Positions 1-6,731 of a stretch of DNA of 10,263 bases are shown in pieces. Source of the stretch: Desulfobulbaceae bacterium UBA5628 (GTDB lineage: Bacteria; Desulfobacterota; Desulfobulbia; Desulfobulbales; Desulfurivibrionaceae); assembly GCA_002421565.1 (NCBI GenBank), contig DIKC01000081.1:1-10263 (forward strand), in the 5' to 3' direction. Every line of letters begins with the position of its first letter. Positions within the stretch are counted from its first letter, which is position 1. The translations under genes were made by a program, and so were the position numbers. The notes below the pieces were generated by a model. It made no database searches. It worked only from the letters and a program-made list of their open reading frames with translations, and was not told where the DNA came from.

Positions 1-170
1 CGCAACTCCACCGCCGCCCCGGCCGCCGGCGCCAGCCCCTGGCGACCGAGACAGGCGAGAATCCCCTCGGCCACTCCCTGCACCAGCCTTTCAACTTCCG
101 GATGGATTACCGCATCCGTCTGATCTTCACGGACGGCGGCCAATCGCCCTGAATCATTACTTTGTGGCAT
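1..170 (-). CDS. 5' end of an unrecognised protein (partial)
   Basis: An open frame runs leftward from an ATG at 170-168 to the window edge without a stop, giving 56 codons. It starts MPQSNDSGRLAAVRED and later contains HPEVERLVQGVAEGIL. A GAGGGGG ribosome binding site sits about six bases before the ATG. The composition is Ala/Gly/Val-rich and acidic at first, with no signal peptide or membrane segment and no motif I recognise, so no function is given. It is transcribed divergently from the SH3/two-component operon. A perfect TATAAT lies about 60 bases upstream. The start is fairly secure because the next upstream ATG on this strand (about 195) runs into a stop within five codons. Confidence 0.6.
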   Translation of the reverse strand, partial: MPQSNDSGRLAAVREDQTDAVIHPEVERLVQGVAEGILACLGRQGLAPAAGAAVEL

Positions 171-232
171 GAGACACCCCCTCACGGGTTTTTCATGATC
201 GACCAACCAAAGGTGATTGGCCAACGGAACAA

Positions 233-238
233 ATTATA
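233..238 (-). promoter_or_regulatory. Candidate -10 box for the leftward gene
   Basis: The minus strand reads TATAAT, a perfect sigma-70 -10 hexamer, 62 bases before the ATG at 170. The only -35-like hexamer at 18 bases spacing is TGTACC, which is weak. The divergent plus-strand promoter lies about 50 bases to the right, so both could share a regulatory region. Confidence 0.4.
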
Positions 239-288
239 ACGCGCCCGGCTGAAGAAGGTACATCTTTTTCCGTCCCGCCATCTCATGG

Positions 289-317
289 TTGACTTAAATC
301 AGGGTTGATGCTAGGTT
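289..317 (+). promoter_or_regulatory. Candidate sigma-70 promoter of the SH3/two-component operon
   Basis: TTGACT (289-294) is followed after 17 bases by TAGGTT (312-317). A TGC just before the latter gives an extended -10 (TGn). The predicted transcript start is near 324, leaving a leader of about 54 bases before the ATG at 378. The -10 match is only partial. No GG-N10-GC sigma-54 site is visible in 171-377, so the operon does not obviously activate itself through its own sigma-54 regulator. Confidence 0.4.
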
Positions 318-334
318 TACCGGCAACAATAATC

Positions 335-344
335 GTTGATCAAC
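335..344. promoter_or_regulatory. Perfect 10-bp palindrome GTTGATCAAC in the leader
   Basis: GTTGATCAAC is a perfect palindrome lying just after the predicted transcript start and followed by TTTTTAAAA. It could be an operator for an unidentified repressor. The stem is too short to be a convincing terminator. A 10-bp palindrome can also arise by chance. Confidence 0.25.
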
Positions 345-377
345 TTTTTAAAATCCACAGAATCAAGGAGTAATTTC

Positions 378-851
378 ATGCGCCGAACATTCCTCTCCGC
401 GAAACTGTTGCGCCGGCTGCTGGCCGGTCTGGCCGTTGTCATGCTGCTCGCCGTCCCGGCGGTAGCGGCGGAATACGCCAGCGTCAGCAAGGACGGGGTC
501 AATGTCCGCTCCGGCCCCGCCACCGACAAGGAAATCCTCTGGGAACTGTTCAAGGGTTTCCCGCTCCAGATTCTGGAACGCAAGGGGCAATGGGCTCAAA
601 TCGTTGATTTTGAAGGCGACAAAGGCTGGATTTACACCCCCCTGCTGAGCAAGGAAAAGACGGTGATCGTGCGGGTACCCACCGGCAACCTGCGGGTGGG
701 GCCGGGAACCAATTACGAAATCTCCGCCTCGGTCAAATATGGAGTGGTCTTCAAACCCTTGGAGCGACGGGGAGAATGGGTCAAGGTTGAGCATGGCGAC
801 GGCACCAGCGGCTGGATGCACGACAAGTTGCTCTGGCCCGACACCCTGTAA
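378..851 (+). CDS. Exported protein with two bacterial SH3 domains
   Basis: A 157-residue protein. The ATG at 378 is preferred over an in-frame ATG at 336 because AAGGAG lies seven bases before it and it places a clean signal peptide at the N terminus: basic MRRTFLSAKLLRR, a hydrophobic stretch to about residue 28, and an AVAA cleavage region near 29-32. The mature part is two SH3_3/SH3b-like repeats. The first (about 33-92) has NVRSGP at 42-47 and GWIY at 83-86. The second (about 95-155) has NLRVGPG at 104-110 and GWMH at 145-148. Such domains bind peptidoglycan or partner proteins in the periplasm; no enzymatic domain is attached. The regulator gene follows 39 bases later, so the protein may be an envelope sensor or effector of that two-component system, which is inference from position only. 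Confidence 0.88.
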   Translation: MRRTFLSAKLLRRLLAGLAVVMLLAVPAVAAEYASVSKDGVNVRSGPATDKEILWELFKGFPLQILERKGQWAQIVDFEGDKGWIYTPLLSKEKTVIVRVPTGNLRVGPGTNYEISASVKYGVVFKPLERRGEWVKVEHGDGTSGWMHDKLLWPDTL

Positions 852-890
852 CCGGAGCGGATTTTTTTGCAAGCACGAGGGGGAAACCAA

Positions 891-2324
891 ATGAAAACCG
901 CTCTCTATCCTCGCCATCCGATCCTGCTGGTCGATGACGAAGAGCATAGCCTGGCCAGTTTTGACATTGCGCTCAAAACCAACGGCATCACCAATACCAT
1001 TCGTTGCGCCGACGGCCGCCGGGTAGCCGAGCTGGTCGTGAGCAAGGACGTGGAAATCGTCCTCCTCGACCTGATCATGCCCCACGTCGCCGGCAGCAAA
1101 ATTATCGCCCATCTCGGCGAACACCATCCGGAAATACCGGTGATCGTGATCACCGGGGTCAACGAGGTGGAAACCGCGGTCGAGTGCATGCGGCAGGGCG
1201 CCTTTGACTATATCGTCAAACCGGTGGACGTCGACCGCCTTCTCCCCAGTGTCCAGCGAGCCCTGGAAGTGCGGCGGCTGCGGCGGGAAAATTCCCGCCT
1301 CACCGACCGTTTTTTCGCCACCGATCTCAAGAATCCGGAACTCTTCCGCCCGGTCATCACCCAGCACCCGAAAATGCAGGCGATTTTCCAGTACTGCGAA
1401 GCAGTGGCCGAGGGCCGGCAGCCGGTGCTGATCACCGGCGAGACCGGCACCGGCAAGGAAGAGATCGCCCGCATCCTCCATAAACTCAGCGGCCGGAGCG
1501 GCAACTTCGTGGCGGTCAACGTGGCCGGCCTTGACGATCATCTCTTTTCCGACACCCTCTTCGGCCATGCCAAGGGCGCTTTCACCGGCGCCGAGCAAAC
1601 CCGCTCCGGCCTGATTGAAAAAGCGGCGAGCGGTACCCTCTTTCTCGATGAAATCGGCGATCTCAGCCCCGCCTCCCAGGTCAAGCTGTTGCGCTTCCTG
1701 GAAACCCATGAGTATTATCCCCTGGGGGCCGACCAGCCCAAGAATTCCGACGCCCGGGTGCTGGTGGCGACCCTGCGGGACATCAACCAACTGCAAGCCG
1801 AGGGAACACTCCGCACCGACCTCTATTACCGGCTCCGCACCCACCATGTCCACCTCCCGCCCCTGCGGGAACGCAAGGAGGATATCCCCCTGCTGCTCGA
1901 ACATTTCGTGGCGGCGGCGGCCAAGGAGTTCCGCAAGCGGCAACCCACCTGTCACCAGGAAGTGGTGCCGTTGCTCAAAAGCTACCCATTCCCCGGCAAC
2001 ATCCGAGAACTTAAAGCCCTGATCTATGACGCGATCAGCGGCCACCGGGCGCGGCTGCTACGGGCCGAAAGCTTCCGCAAGGCCCTGGCCGCCGGCCCGC
2101 AAAGCGCCACCGCCGCCCCCAGCCTGCTGACCGAAGGAACCGTCCTGGACGGCAACAACGGCAGCACCTGGGTGGAAAAATTCGACCGGCTTCCGACCCT
2201 GAAAGCCGCAGCCCATGCCTTGGTTAAGGAAGCTTTGCGCCGCTCCGGCAACAACCAGCGGGTGGCGGCCCAACTTCTCGGGATCACCCCCCAGGCTCTC
2301 AATCAGCGCCTCAAAAGGCTCTGA
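891..2324 (+). CDS. NtrC-family sigma-54-dependent response regulator
   Basis: A 477-residue protein with receiver, AAA+ and Fis-type DNA-binding domains. The ATG at 891 has GAGGGGG seven bases upstream; an in-frame TTG at 867 has no comparable site. Receiver (about 10-125): acidic pocket D15/D16, phosphoacceptor D60 in LLDLIMP, T88 and K110. AAA+ domain (about 150-390): Walker A GETGTGKE at 183-190, intact GAFTGA loop at 229-234 that contacts sigma-54, Walker B FLDE at 251-254, and LRTDLYYRL around 307-315 with the usual arginines. A C-terminal helix-turn-helix (about 438-477) ends in GITPQALNQRLKRL. All residues for phosphorylation, ATP use and sigma-54 activation are present, so it should be a functional enhancer-binding activator. 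The kinase gene overlaps its stop codon and is its likely partner. The regulon is unknown; one imperfect sigma-54-like site lies downstream of the operon at 3842-3857. Confidence 0.95.
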   Translation: MKTALYPRHPILLVDDEEHSLASFDIALKTNGITNTIRCADGRRVAELVVSKDVEIVLLDLIMPHVAGSKIIAHLGEHHPEIPVIVITGVNEVETAVECMRQGAFDYIVKPVDVDRLLPSVQRALEVRRLRRENSRLTDRFFATDLKNPELFRPVITQHPKMQAIFQYCEAVAEGRQPVLITGETGTGKEEIARILHKLSGRSGNFVAVNVAGLDDHLFSDTLFGHAKGAFTGAEQTRSGLIEKAASGTLFLDEIGDLSPASQVKLLRFLETHEYYPLGADQPKNSDARVLVATLRDINQLQAEGTLRTDLYYRLRTHHVHLPPLRERKEDIPLLLEHFVAAAAKEFRKRQPTCHQEVVPLLKSYPFPGNIRELKALIYDAISGHRARLLRAESFRKALAAGPQSATAAPSLLTEGTVLDGNNGSTWVEKFDRLPTLKAAAHALVKEALRRSGNNQRVAAQLLGITPQALNQRLKRL

Positions 2325-3661
2325 TGCCGCTCACCTCGCCCCGTACCGGCCGAATCCTGGCGGTGGACGACGAGCCCTTTGTCCTCCACCTCCTGGAGAT
2401 GCAGGCCCGCAAACTGGGCTACCAGGTAGTCACCGCCGACAACGGCCCGGCCGCCCTGGAACTCATCAGGCAGCAACACTTCGATCTTCTTCTCACCGAT
2501 ATTCTGATGCCGGAGATGGATGGCCTGACCCTGCTTGGCGAGGCCCGCCGGCTCCAGGCCGACCTCGAAATCATCGTGGTTTCCGGCCAGCATGAGATCA
2601 AGACCGTGGTCGAGGCGATGAAGCAGGGGGCGGCCAACTATCTGCAAAAACCCCTCTCCCGCCAGGAACTGGAAATCGCCCTGGCCAAAGGCATGGAACG
2701 GGTGGCGCTACTGCGGCTGCTGCGGGAAAAACAGGCGGAGTTGGACCGGACGGCCCGGGAACTGGACGAACATCGCCGCCACCTGGAACAACTGGTGGAG
2801 GCCCGCACCGCCGAACTGGCGGCGACCAACCGCCGCCTGCAGGCGGATATCAAGGCCCGGCGCAAGGCGGAACAAGAGGCGGAAGAGCGCCGCCGGCAAC
2901 TGATCGAAGCGGATAAAATGGCCTCGCTGGGGGTGCTGGTGGCCGGGGTGGCCCACGAAATCAACAATCCCAACAACTTTATCACCATGAACGCCCCCAT
3001 CCTCCAGCAAGCCTGGGACGATCTCCTGCCGATCCTCGACCGGCAACTGGCTGAACATGGCGATTTCAGGGTGGCCACCGTCCCCTTCAGCGAAATGCGC
3101 CACCACATCCCGGAGCTGCTCACCGGCATCTCCCAAGGGGCTGAACGCATCCGCAAAATCGTCCGCAATCTCAATGACTACGCCCGCCAAAGCGCCGCCG
3201 CCATGGATCAGGAATTCGATCTCAATCAGGTGGTGAGGGCGGCCCTGACCCTGCTGGCCTCGCCGCTGAAAAAGGCCACCCACCATCTGACGGTGGAGTG
3301 CGCGGAAGAGTTGCCGTTGATCCGGGGCAATTTCCAACGGGCCGAACAGGTGGCGGTCAACCTGCTCCAGAACGCCTGCCAGGCCCTGACCGACCCGGAA
3401 CAGGCGATCACGGTGCAAACCTTTTGCAAACCAGGAGGCAAACAAATCATCCTCAGGATCAGCGACCAGGGCCGGGGAATCGAAGCCAAACACCTGAAAC
3501 GGATCCAGGATCCTTTTTTCACCACCAAACGGGAAAGTGGCGGCACCGGCCTGGGCCTCTCCATTTCCGCCGGGATCATGGAAGAGCATGGCGGCTGCCT
3601 GGAATTTTCTTCGCAACCGGGGCAAGGCACCATTGCCCAGGCCGCCTTCCCGGCAATATAA
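2324..3661 (+). CDS. Soluble hybrid histidine kinase (REC–coiled coil–HisKA–HATPase)
   Basis: A 445-residue cytoplasmic kinase with no signal peptide or membrane segment. The ATG shares one base with the regulator's TGA (TGATG), implying translational coupling; AAGG lies five bases upstream. An N-terminal receiver (about 10-125) has D15/D16, phosphoacceptor D59 in LLTDILMPEMDG, S87 and K109. A charged coiled coil (about 130-198) follows. The HisKA part has phosphoacceptor H211 in VAGVAHEINNPNN. The ATPase part has the N box (N346, N350), G1 box DQGRGI (381-386), F box DPFFTTK (396-402) and G2 box GGTGLGLS (406-413). The H-box style resembles NtrB-like kinases. No PAS, GAF or periplasmic sensor is present, so input must come through its own receiver or a protein partner. 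It can be predicted to phosphorylate the adjacent NtrC-type regulator. The gene ends the operon; no GC-rich terminator follows directly. Confidence 0.95.
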   Translation: MPLTSPRTGRILAVDDEPFVLHLLEMQARKLGYQVVTADNGPAALELIRQQHFDLLLTDILMPEMDGLTLLGEARRLQADLEIIVVSGQHEIKTVVEAMKQGAANYLQKPLSRQELEIALAKGMERVALLRLLREKQAELDRTARELDEHRRHLEQLVEARTAELAATNRRLQADIKARRKAEQEAEERRRQLIEADKMASLGVLVAGVAHEINNPNNFITMNAPILQQAWDDLLPILDRQLAEHGDFRVATVPFSEMRHHIPELLTGISQGAERIRKIVRNLNDYARQSAAAMDQEFDLNQVVRAALTLLASPLKKATHHLTVECAEELPLIRGNFQRAEQVAVNLLQNACQALTDPEQAITVQTFCKPGGKQIILRISDQGRGIEAKHLKRIQDPFFTTKRESGGTGLGLSISAGIMEEHGGCLEFSSQPGQGTIAQAAFPAI

Positions 3662-3673
3662 CAATTTATATTG
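3654..3673 (+). other. AT-rich hairpin over the kinase stop codon
   Basis: CAATATAA (3654-3661) pairs perfectly with TTATATTG (3666-3673) around a four-base loop; the stop TAA is inside the left arm. The stem is nearly all A-T and lacks a T tract, so it is not a typical intrinsic terminator. It may slightly protect the 3' end of the message or be chance. Confidence 0.3.
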
Positions 3674-3836
3674 ATAGTTCCAAAAGGTTGCGAACCAGCC
3701 TAATGCCTGCAATTGGCTCGTTATCCGTCCCGCCGCCCACAATTAAGTCAATAAAAATTGCTAATCCCACCAAGGCGACAACCGCCTTCCCGCCCGAACA
3801 ACCATCTGTATTTGCTGGATAAAAAAATATCCTCCC
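3666..3836 (-). pseudogene. Possible coding remnant with a hydrophobic segment (very tentative)
   Basis: On the minus strand one frame reads toward the TAA at 3666-3668 and includes AVVALVGLAIFIDLIVGGG, a membrane-like segment, followed by TDNEPIAGIRLVRNLLELSI and stop. Codon choice here (ATT, TTA, TTT, GTT) is more AT-rich than in the flanking genes. The frame stays open further right but has no ATG and no ribosome binding site. It could be the tail of a decayed membrane-protein gene, a piece of a dispersed repeat, or an accident. I do not recognise the family, and the right boundary given is arbitrary. Confidence 0.2.
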
Positions 3837-3841
3837 CGCTC

Positions 3842-3857
3842 TGGCACGATTCTTCCA
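3842..3857 (+). promoter_or_regulatory. Imperfect sigma-54 (-24/-12) promoter-like site
   Basis: TGGCACG (3842-3848) matches the -24 consensus fully, and TTCCA sits at the correct spacing for the -12 element (consensus TTGCA/T). The -12 G is replaced by C, which normally hurts activity strongly. A sigma-54 activator is encoded immediately upstream, which makes the match more interesting, but a chance hit is quite possible. Confidence 0.22.
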
Positions 3858-3920
3858 TAAGGATGCGCGGACAAGCCAAGCCGTCAGCTCTTTTCTCCTT
3901 TTGTTTTTTCCGAATGCCGT

Positions 3921-3946
3921 TGGGTCGGCACCCCCTCGCCGACCCA
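3921..3946. repeat. Inverted repeat, 9-bp stem
   Basis: TGGGTCGGC (3921-3929) and GCCGACCCA (3938-3946) are perfect complements around an eight-base loop ACCCCCTC. It abuts the next, longer hairpin with one base between them. There is no T tract directly after it on the plus strand. On the minus strand the bases beyond it become T/A-mixed only about ten bases away. Confidence 0.55.
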
Positions 3947-3947
3947 G

Positions 3948-3981
3948 CCTCCTGCCGGATCCACCAGGATCCGGCAGGAGG
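3948..3981. repeat. Perfect 15-bp inverted repeat, possible terminator or repeat element
   Basis: The arms 3948-3962 (CCTCCTGCCGGATCC) and 3967-3981 (GGATCCGGCAGGAGG) are perfectly complementary around loop ACCA. TGTTTTCT follows at 3988-3995, so on the plus strand it could terminate read-through from the kinase operon or a short RNA. In addition AGCCT (3946-3950) can pair with AGGCT (3984-3988), which competes with the outer base pairs of this stem. The size and symmetry also fit a REP-like dispersed element. Confidence 0.5.
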
Positions 3982-4021
3982 TCAGGCTGTTTTCTCCACC
4001 CCCCGCCCCCGGCAAAAAAGG

Positions 4022-4050
4022 TTGACCGAACCTCTCGAACACACTACATA
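4022..4050 (+). promoter_or_regulatory. Candidate sigma-70 promoter for the TyrA fusion gene
   Basis: TTGACC (4022-4027, five of six to consensus) is followed after 17 bases by TACATA (4045-4050), a weak -10. The predicted start near 4057 gives a leader of about 40 bases, too short for a classical attenuator, and no Phe/Tyr-rich leader peptide is seen. Confidence 0.38.
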
Positions 4051-4096
4051 AAAACAATCTTGCTTTTCTCAGACCCTTTGACAAGGAACTCCCTCG

Positions 4097-5776
4097 ATGG
4101 TCACCATCGTCACCCTGGGCCCGGAAGGTTCACACACCTGGCAGGCAGCCCGCCAATACAATCCGGACGCCTCCCTGCTGCTCCTTTCCGACCCCGCCGC
4201 GGTCGCCGCCGCTCCCGGCCGGGGCGAGGCCGATTACGCCCTGCTCCCCGTCTACAGCACCCGGGAAGGACATCACCAGGATTTCTGCCGCCTGCTGCGG
4301 GCGGTTCCCGGCCTCCATTGGGTGGACAACGTGGTGCTGCCGGTGCATCTCTCCCTGGGCGCCCCGGCCCCCGACGGCCCCTTGGAAGTGATCGTGGGAC
4401 GGGCCGCCAACCTTCGCCAGTGCGAGGAACACCTCAACGCCAACCTGCCGGGGGTAGACCTGATCGCGGTCCATGATCTTGACCGGGCAGTGGCGGCCCT
4501 AAAGGAGAACGGCCGGACCAGCCACGGGGTGATCGAGGCGGAATCAGCCCTGCTCGCCTACGGCCTCAACGTCCGGGTCCGGGAAATCACCCCCGGCATC
4601 CGCACCCGTTTTGCCTTGCTCGGCCCCAAACTGCCGGCCGCCACCGGCTACGACGCCACCGTGGTCGTCACCGCCCCCTTAAAGGATCGAGTGGGACTGC
4701 TTTTTGAAATTTTAGGCGAATTCGCGGCCCGGGGAATCAATCTCCTGGACATGCGCTCGGAAAGCGACCCCCAGAGCCAGGAATTGCGTTTCTTCATCGA
4801 AATGGAGGGGCATATCCAGACCCCGGCGATCAGCGAGGCCCTGACCCACATCGAACAGCGGGTAATTCAGGAGCCGGGCGCCATCCGGGTGCTTGGCGCC
4901 TTTCCCCGGGTGGATATGCGGCCCAAGCACATCCGCCGGATCGGTTTTATCGGCAGCGGCGAGATGAGCCAATGGTTTGCCGACCGTCTAGCCGGCGAAG
5001 GCTATCAGGTGCTGATCACCGGCCGCAGCAGCGAGTTGCGGCCGGAAGCCATGATTCCCCAGGTCGATCTGGTGGCGATCTGCGTTCCGATCAGTGCCAC
5101 CGTGGCCGCCATCGGCCAATACGGGCCGCTGCTCAAAGCGCCCCAGGCCCTGGTGCTGCTGGCCGGGGAGGCCGAGGAGACCCTGGCCGCCGCCCAGACC
5201 CACACCGAAACGGGGGTGGAGGTGCTGTTGGCCCACAACCTCTGGGGGCCAAAGGCGGCCACCATGAAGGATAAAAACGTCTCGGTGGTGCGCACCCCCA
5301 GGAGCGGCATCCTCTGCGCCGAATTCGAGGGCTTTCTCTACAAGCACGGGGCCAACATCTCGCTCGATTCCGCCCCCCGCCACAACCTGCTGATGGGGGT
5401 GAGCCAGAAACTGCCCTCGGCCCTGGCCCTCGCCCTGGCCATGACCCTGGAGCAGCACCAACTGCCCACCGCGGAAATCGAGAACCACGCCACCCTCACC
5501 TCGATCTATACGATGCTGGCAATGGCCCGGATTCACGCGCAAAACCCCCGTACCTACGCCGAGATCCTCGCCTGCCCAGGGGAAGGCCGGCGAATTCTGC
5601 GTGATTTTGCCGCCAATCTGCTCAAGATTCTCGATCTGGCCGAAGGCGGCGACATCAACGCCCTCTCCGCCCGGATCAACGACAACCGCGCCCACCTGGG
5701 CGAGGATTTTCTCAAGACCGCCATGACCCAGGCCCTGGCGGTGGACAATATCCTCAATAACCGCGCCCAGCGATGA
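4097..5776 (+). CDS. Prephenate dehydratase-like / ACT / prephenate dehydrogenase (TyrA) fusion
   Basis: A 559-residue three-part protein of aromatic amino acid synthesis. AAGGAA lies eight bases before the ATG. Residues 1-176 follow the prephenate dehydratase fold (LGPEGSHTWQAARQY near the start, TRF at 170-172). Residues about 186-272 form an ACT domain (LKDRVGLLFEILGEFAARGI), the usual site of Phe/Tyr feedback. Residues about 279-559 are TyrA-like: Rossmann motif GFIGSGEM (283-290), candidate catalytic H380 in AHNLWGPK, and R478 in ARIHAQNP at the position of the E. coli prephenate-binding arginine. TyrA oxidatively decarboxylates prephenate to 4-hydroxyphenylpyruvate with NAD(P). The dehydratase half looks disabled: the usual PIENS/T stretch reads PVYST and the SHPQ-like stretch reads VGRAAN, so only the TRF threonine of the known catalytic residues is clearly kept. 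Within TyrA the family HD...Q..xH signature reads HN...Q..P. There is no chorismate mutase domain. The assignment is by my own alignment from memory. Probably active TyrA with a regulatory N-terminal half. Confidence 0.85.
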   Translation: MVTIVTLGPEGSHTWQAARQYNPDASLLLLSDPAAVAAAPGRGEADYALLPVYSTREGHHQDFCRLLRAVPGLHWVDNVVLPVHLSLGAPAPDGPLEVIVGRAANLRQCEEHLNANLPGVDLIAVHDLDRAVAALKENGRTSHGVIEAESALLAYGLNVRVREITPGIRTRFALLGPKLPAATGYDATVVVTAPLKDRVGLLFEILGEFAARGINLLDMRSESDPQSQELRFFIEMEGHIQTPAISEALTHIEQRVIQEPGAIRVLGAFPRVDMRPKHIRRIGFIGSGEMSQWFADRLAGEGYQVLITGRSSELRPEAMIPQVDLVAICVPISATVAAIGQYGPLLKAPQALVLLAGEAEETLAAAQTHTETGVEVLLAHNLWGPKAATMKDKNVSVVRTPRSGILCAEFEGFLYKHGANISLDSAPRHNLLMGVSQKLPSALALALAMTLEQHQLPTAEIENHATLTSIYTMLAMARIHAQNPRTYAEILACPGEGRRILRDFAANLLKILDLAEGGDINALSARINDNRAHLGEDFLKTAMTQALAVDNILNNRAQR

Positions 5777-6618
5777 GCGACCCTACTTACCTGATACCAC
5801 CCCTGCTCGGGGCTCTGATCGGTTACCTGAGCAGTTTCCTGACCCTGAAAATGCTCTTCCGCCCCCTGCAACCCCGGCATTTTCTGGGCCTTCGGGTACC
5901 CTTGACCCCAGGGGTGATTCCGGCCAACCGCCACCACCTGGCCCGGAATATCGGGGAGATGGTGGGCCGCCAGTTGCTCAGCCCGGAAGATATCCGCCAC
6001 GCCTTGAGCCGGGCCGATTTTCAGCGCGACCTCCGGCGACTGCTCAGCGACCAGGTCAATACCATCTTTGCCGCCGAACAGGGGACGGTGGATTCGCTGG
6101 TGCCGGAACGCTTCCGCTCCTATTTCCGGGTGGGGATAAAAATCGTCCGCTGGCGTTTTCTCAAGCATCTCCACAACCACCTGGACGGAGACGCCTTTGC
6201 CGAGGCCCTGCGCGAGGCAGTGGCGCAGGGCGACAGCCAAGAACTGCTGGCCCTTTTCCGGACCCGCCGGGTCAAGCGCATGCTCGACCGGCTGCTCATC
6301 GATCTGATTGAAACCCGGCTCCTGGCCCAGCCCTTAGGAAGGCTCGGCGATCTCCTGCCCAAGGAAGTCCAGGCCGGTATGGACGAGTATCTCCGGCAAC
6401 AGATCAACCGCCTCCTGGAACAGAAGGTGCCGCCCCTGGTGGATGCCCTTAATATCCGGGAAATCGTGATCCGCAAGATTGATGAACTTGAGCCGTTGCG
6501 GCTGGAGGGGTTGTTGCTGGCCGGGATCGAAGAACGTTTCAAGTACCTCAACCTCGGCGGCGCCTGCCTCGGTTTCTGCCTCGGCCTGCTCCACCTGTTC
6601 TTACTTTCCGGGCTTTAA
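5773..6618 (+). CDS. DUF445 family membrane protein
   Basis: A 281-residue protein whose ATG overlaps the upstream stop by four bases (ATGA), so it is translationally coupled to the TyrA fusion. The N-terminal segment (about 5-28) is hydrophobic and leads into KMLFRPLQP, then VPLTPGVIPANRHHLARNIGEMVG at about 42-65, which is the hallmark of the DUF445/YheB family. The middle (70-255) is charged and helical. The C terminus has the family's IDELEPLRLEGLLL stretch and a final hydrophobic helix (LGGACLGFCLGLLHLFLL, about 261-278). The topology is two terminal membrane helices with a large soluble domain between. The molecular function of the family is not established. Its link to aromatic amino acid synthesis may only be shared transcription. 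The strong terminator at 6732-6771 ends this unit. Confidence 0.88.
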   Translation: MSDPTYLIPPLLGALIGYLSSFLTLKMLFRPLQPRHFLGLRVPLTPGVIPANRHHLARNIGEMVGRQLLSPEDIRHALSRADFQRDLRRLLSDQVNTIFAAEQGTVDSLVPERFRSYFRVGIKIVRWRFLKHLHNHLDGDAFAEALREAVAQGDSQELLALFRTRRVKRMLDRLLIDLIETRLLAQPLGRLGDLLPKEVQAGMDEYLRQQINRLLEQKVPPLVDALNIREIVIRKIDELEPLRLEGLLLAGIEERFKYLNLGGACLGFCLGLLHLFLLSGL

Positions 6619-6731
6619 AAAAAATCGGGAACTTTTGGTCGAACCGGCGGTCTTTAATACATAAACTCTTCCCTCGGAGTTTTGCTTGCTTTCCTCCTCT
6701 CTCCTCCTTTAGCCCGCAAGGGCGGCAAGCG

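Larger units (their letters stand above)
3662..4096. other. 435-base intergenic region without a convincing gene
   Basis: The stretch separates the two-component operon from the TyrA fusion. In order it holds: a lower-GC part (about 3662-3840) whose minus strand can encode a hydrophobic C-terminal-like peptide ending at a TAA (3666-3668); a sigma-54-like site at 3842-3857; a purine/pyrimidine-skewed stretch; two adjacent strong hairpins at 3921-3946 and 3948-3981; a G/C-run segment; and a promoter at 4022-4050. No open frame here has both a start codon with ribosome binding site and a recognisable protein. An open plus-strand frame through about 3822 is the out-of-frame continuation from inside the kinase gene. 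Confidence 0.6.

Noticed and set aside
336-377. Upstream start for the SH3 protein
   Set aside because: The extra 14 residues precede the basic signal-peptide start, and the ATG at 378 has the AAGGAG site at proper spacing.
363-2045. A 560-codon open frame on the minus strand opposite the SH3 and regulator genes
   Set aside because: It is antisense to two genes with clear domain motifs. Long antisense frames are common in GC-rich coding DNA, and its translation matches no family I know.
2708-3742. A 344-codon minus-strand frame opposite the kinase
   Set aside because: Antisense shadow of the intact histidine kinase, without a ribosome binding site or recognisable domain.
3884-4084. A small minus-strand protein of 66 codons in the intergenic region
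   Set aside because: Its frame crosses both hairpins and G/C runs and has no domain; the hairpins explain the sequence better.
4988-5695. A 235-codon minus-strand frame opposite the TyrA domain
   Set aside because: Gly/His/Gln-rich antisense shadow of a well-supported enzyme gene.
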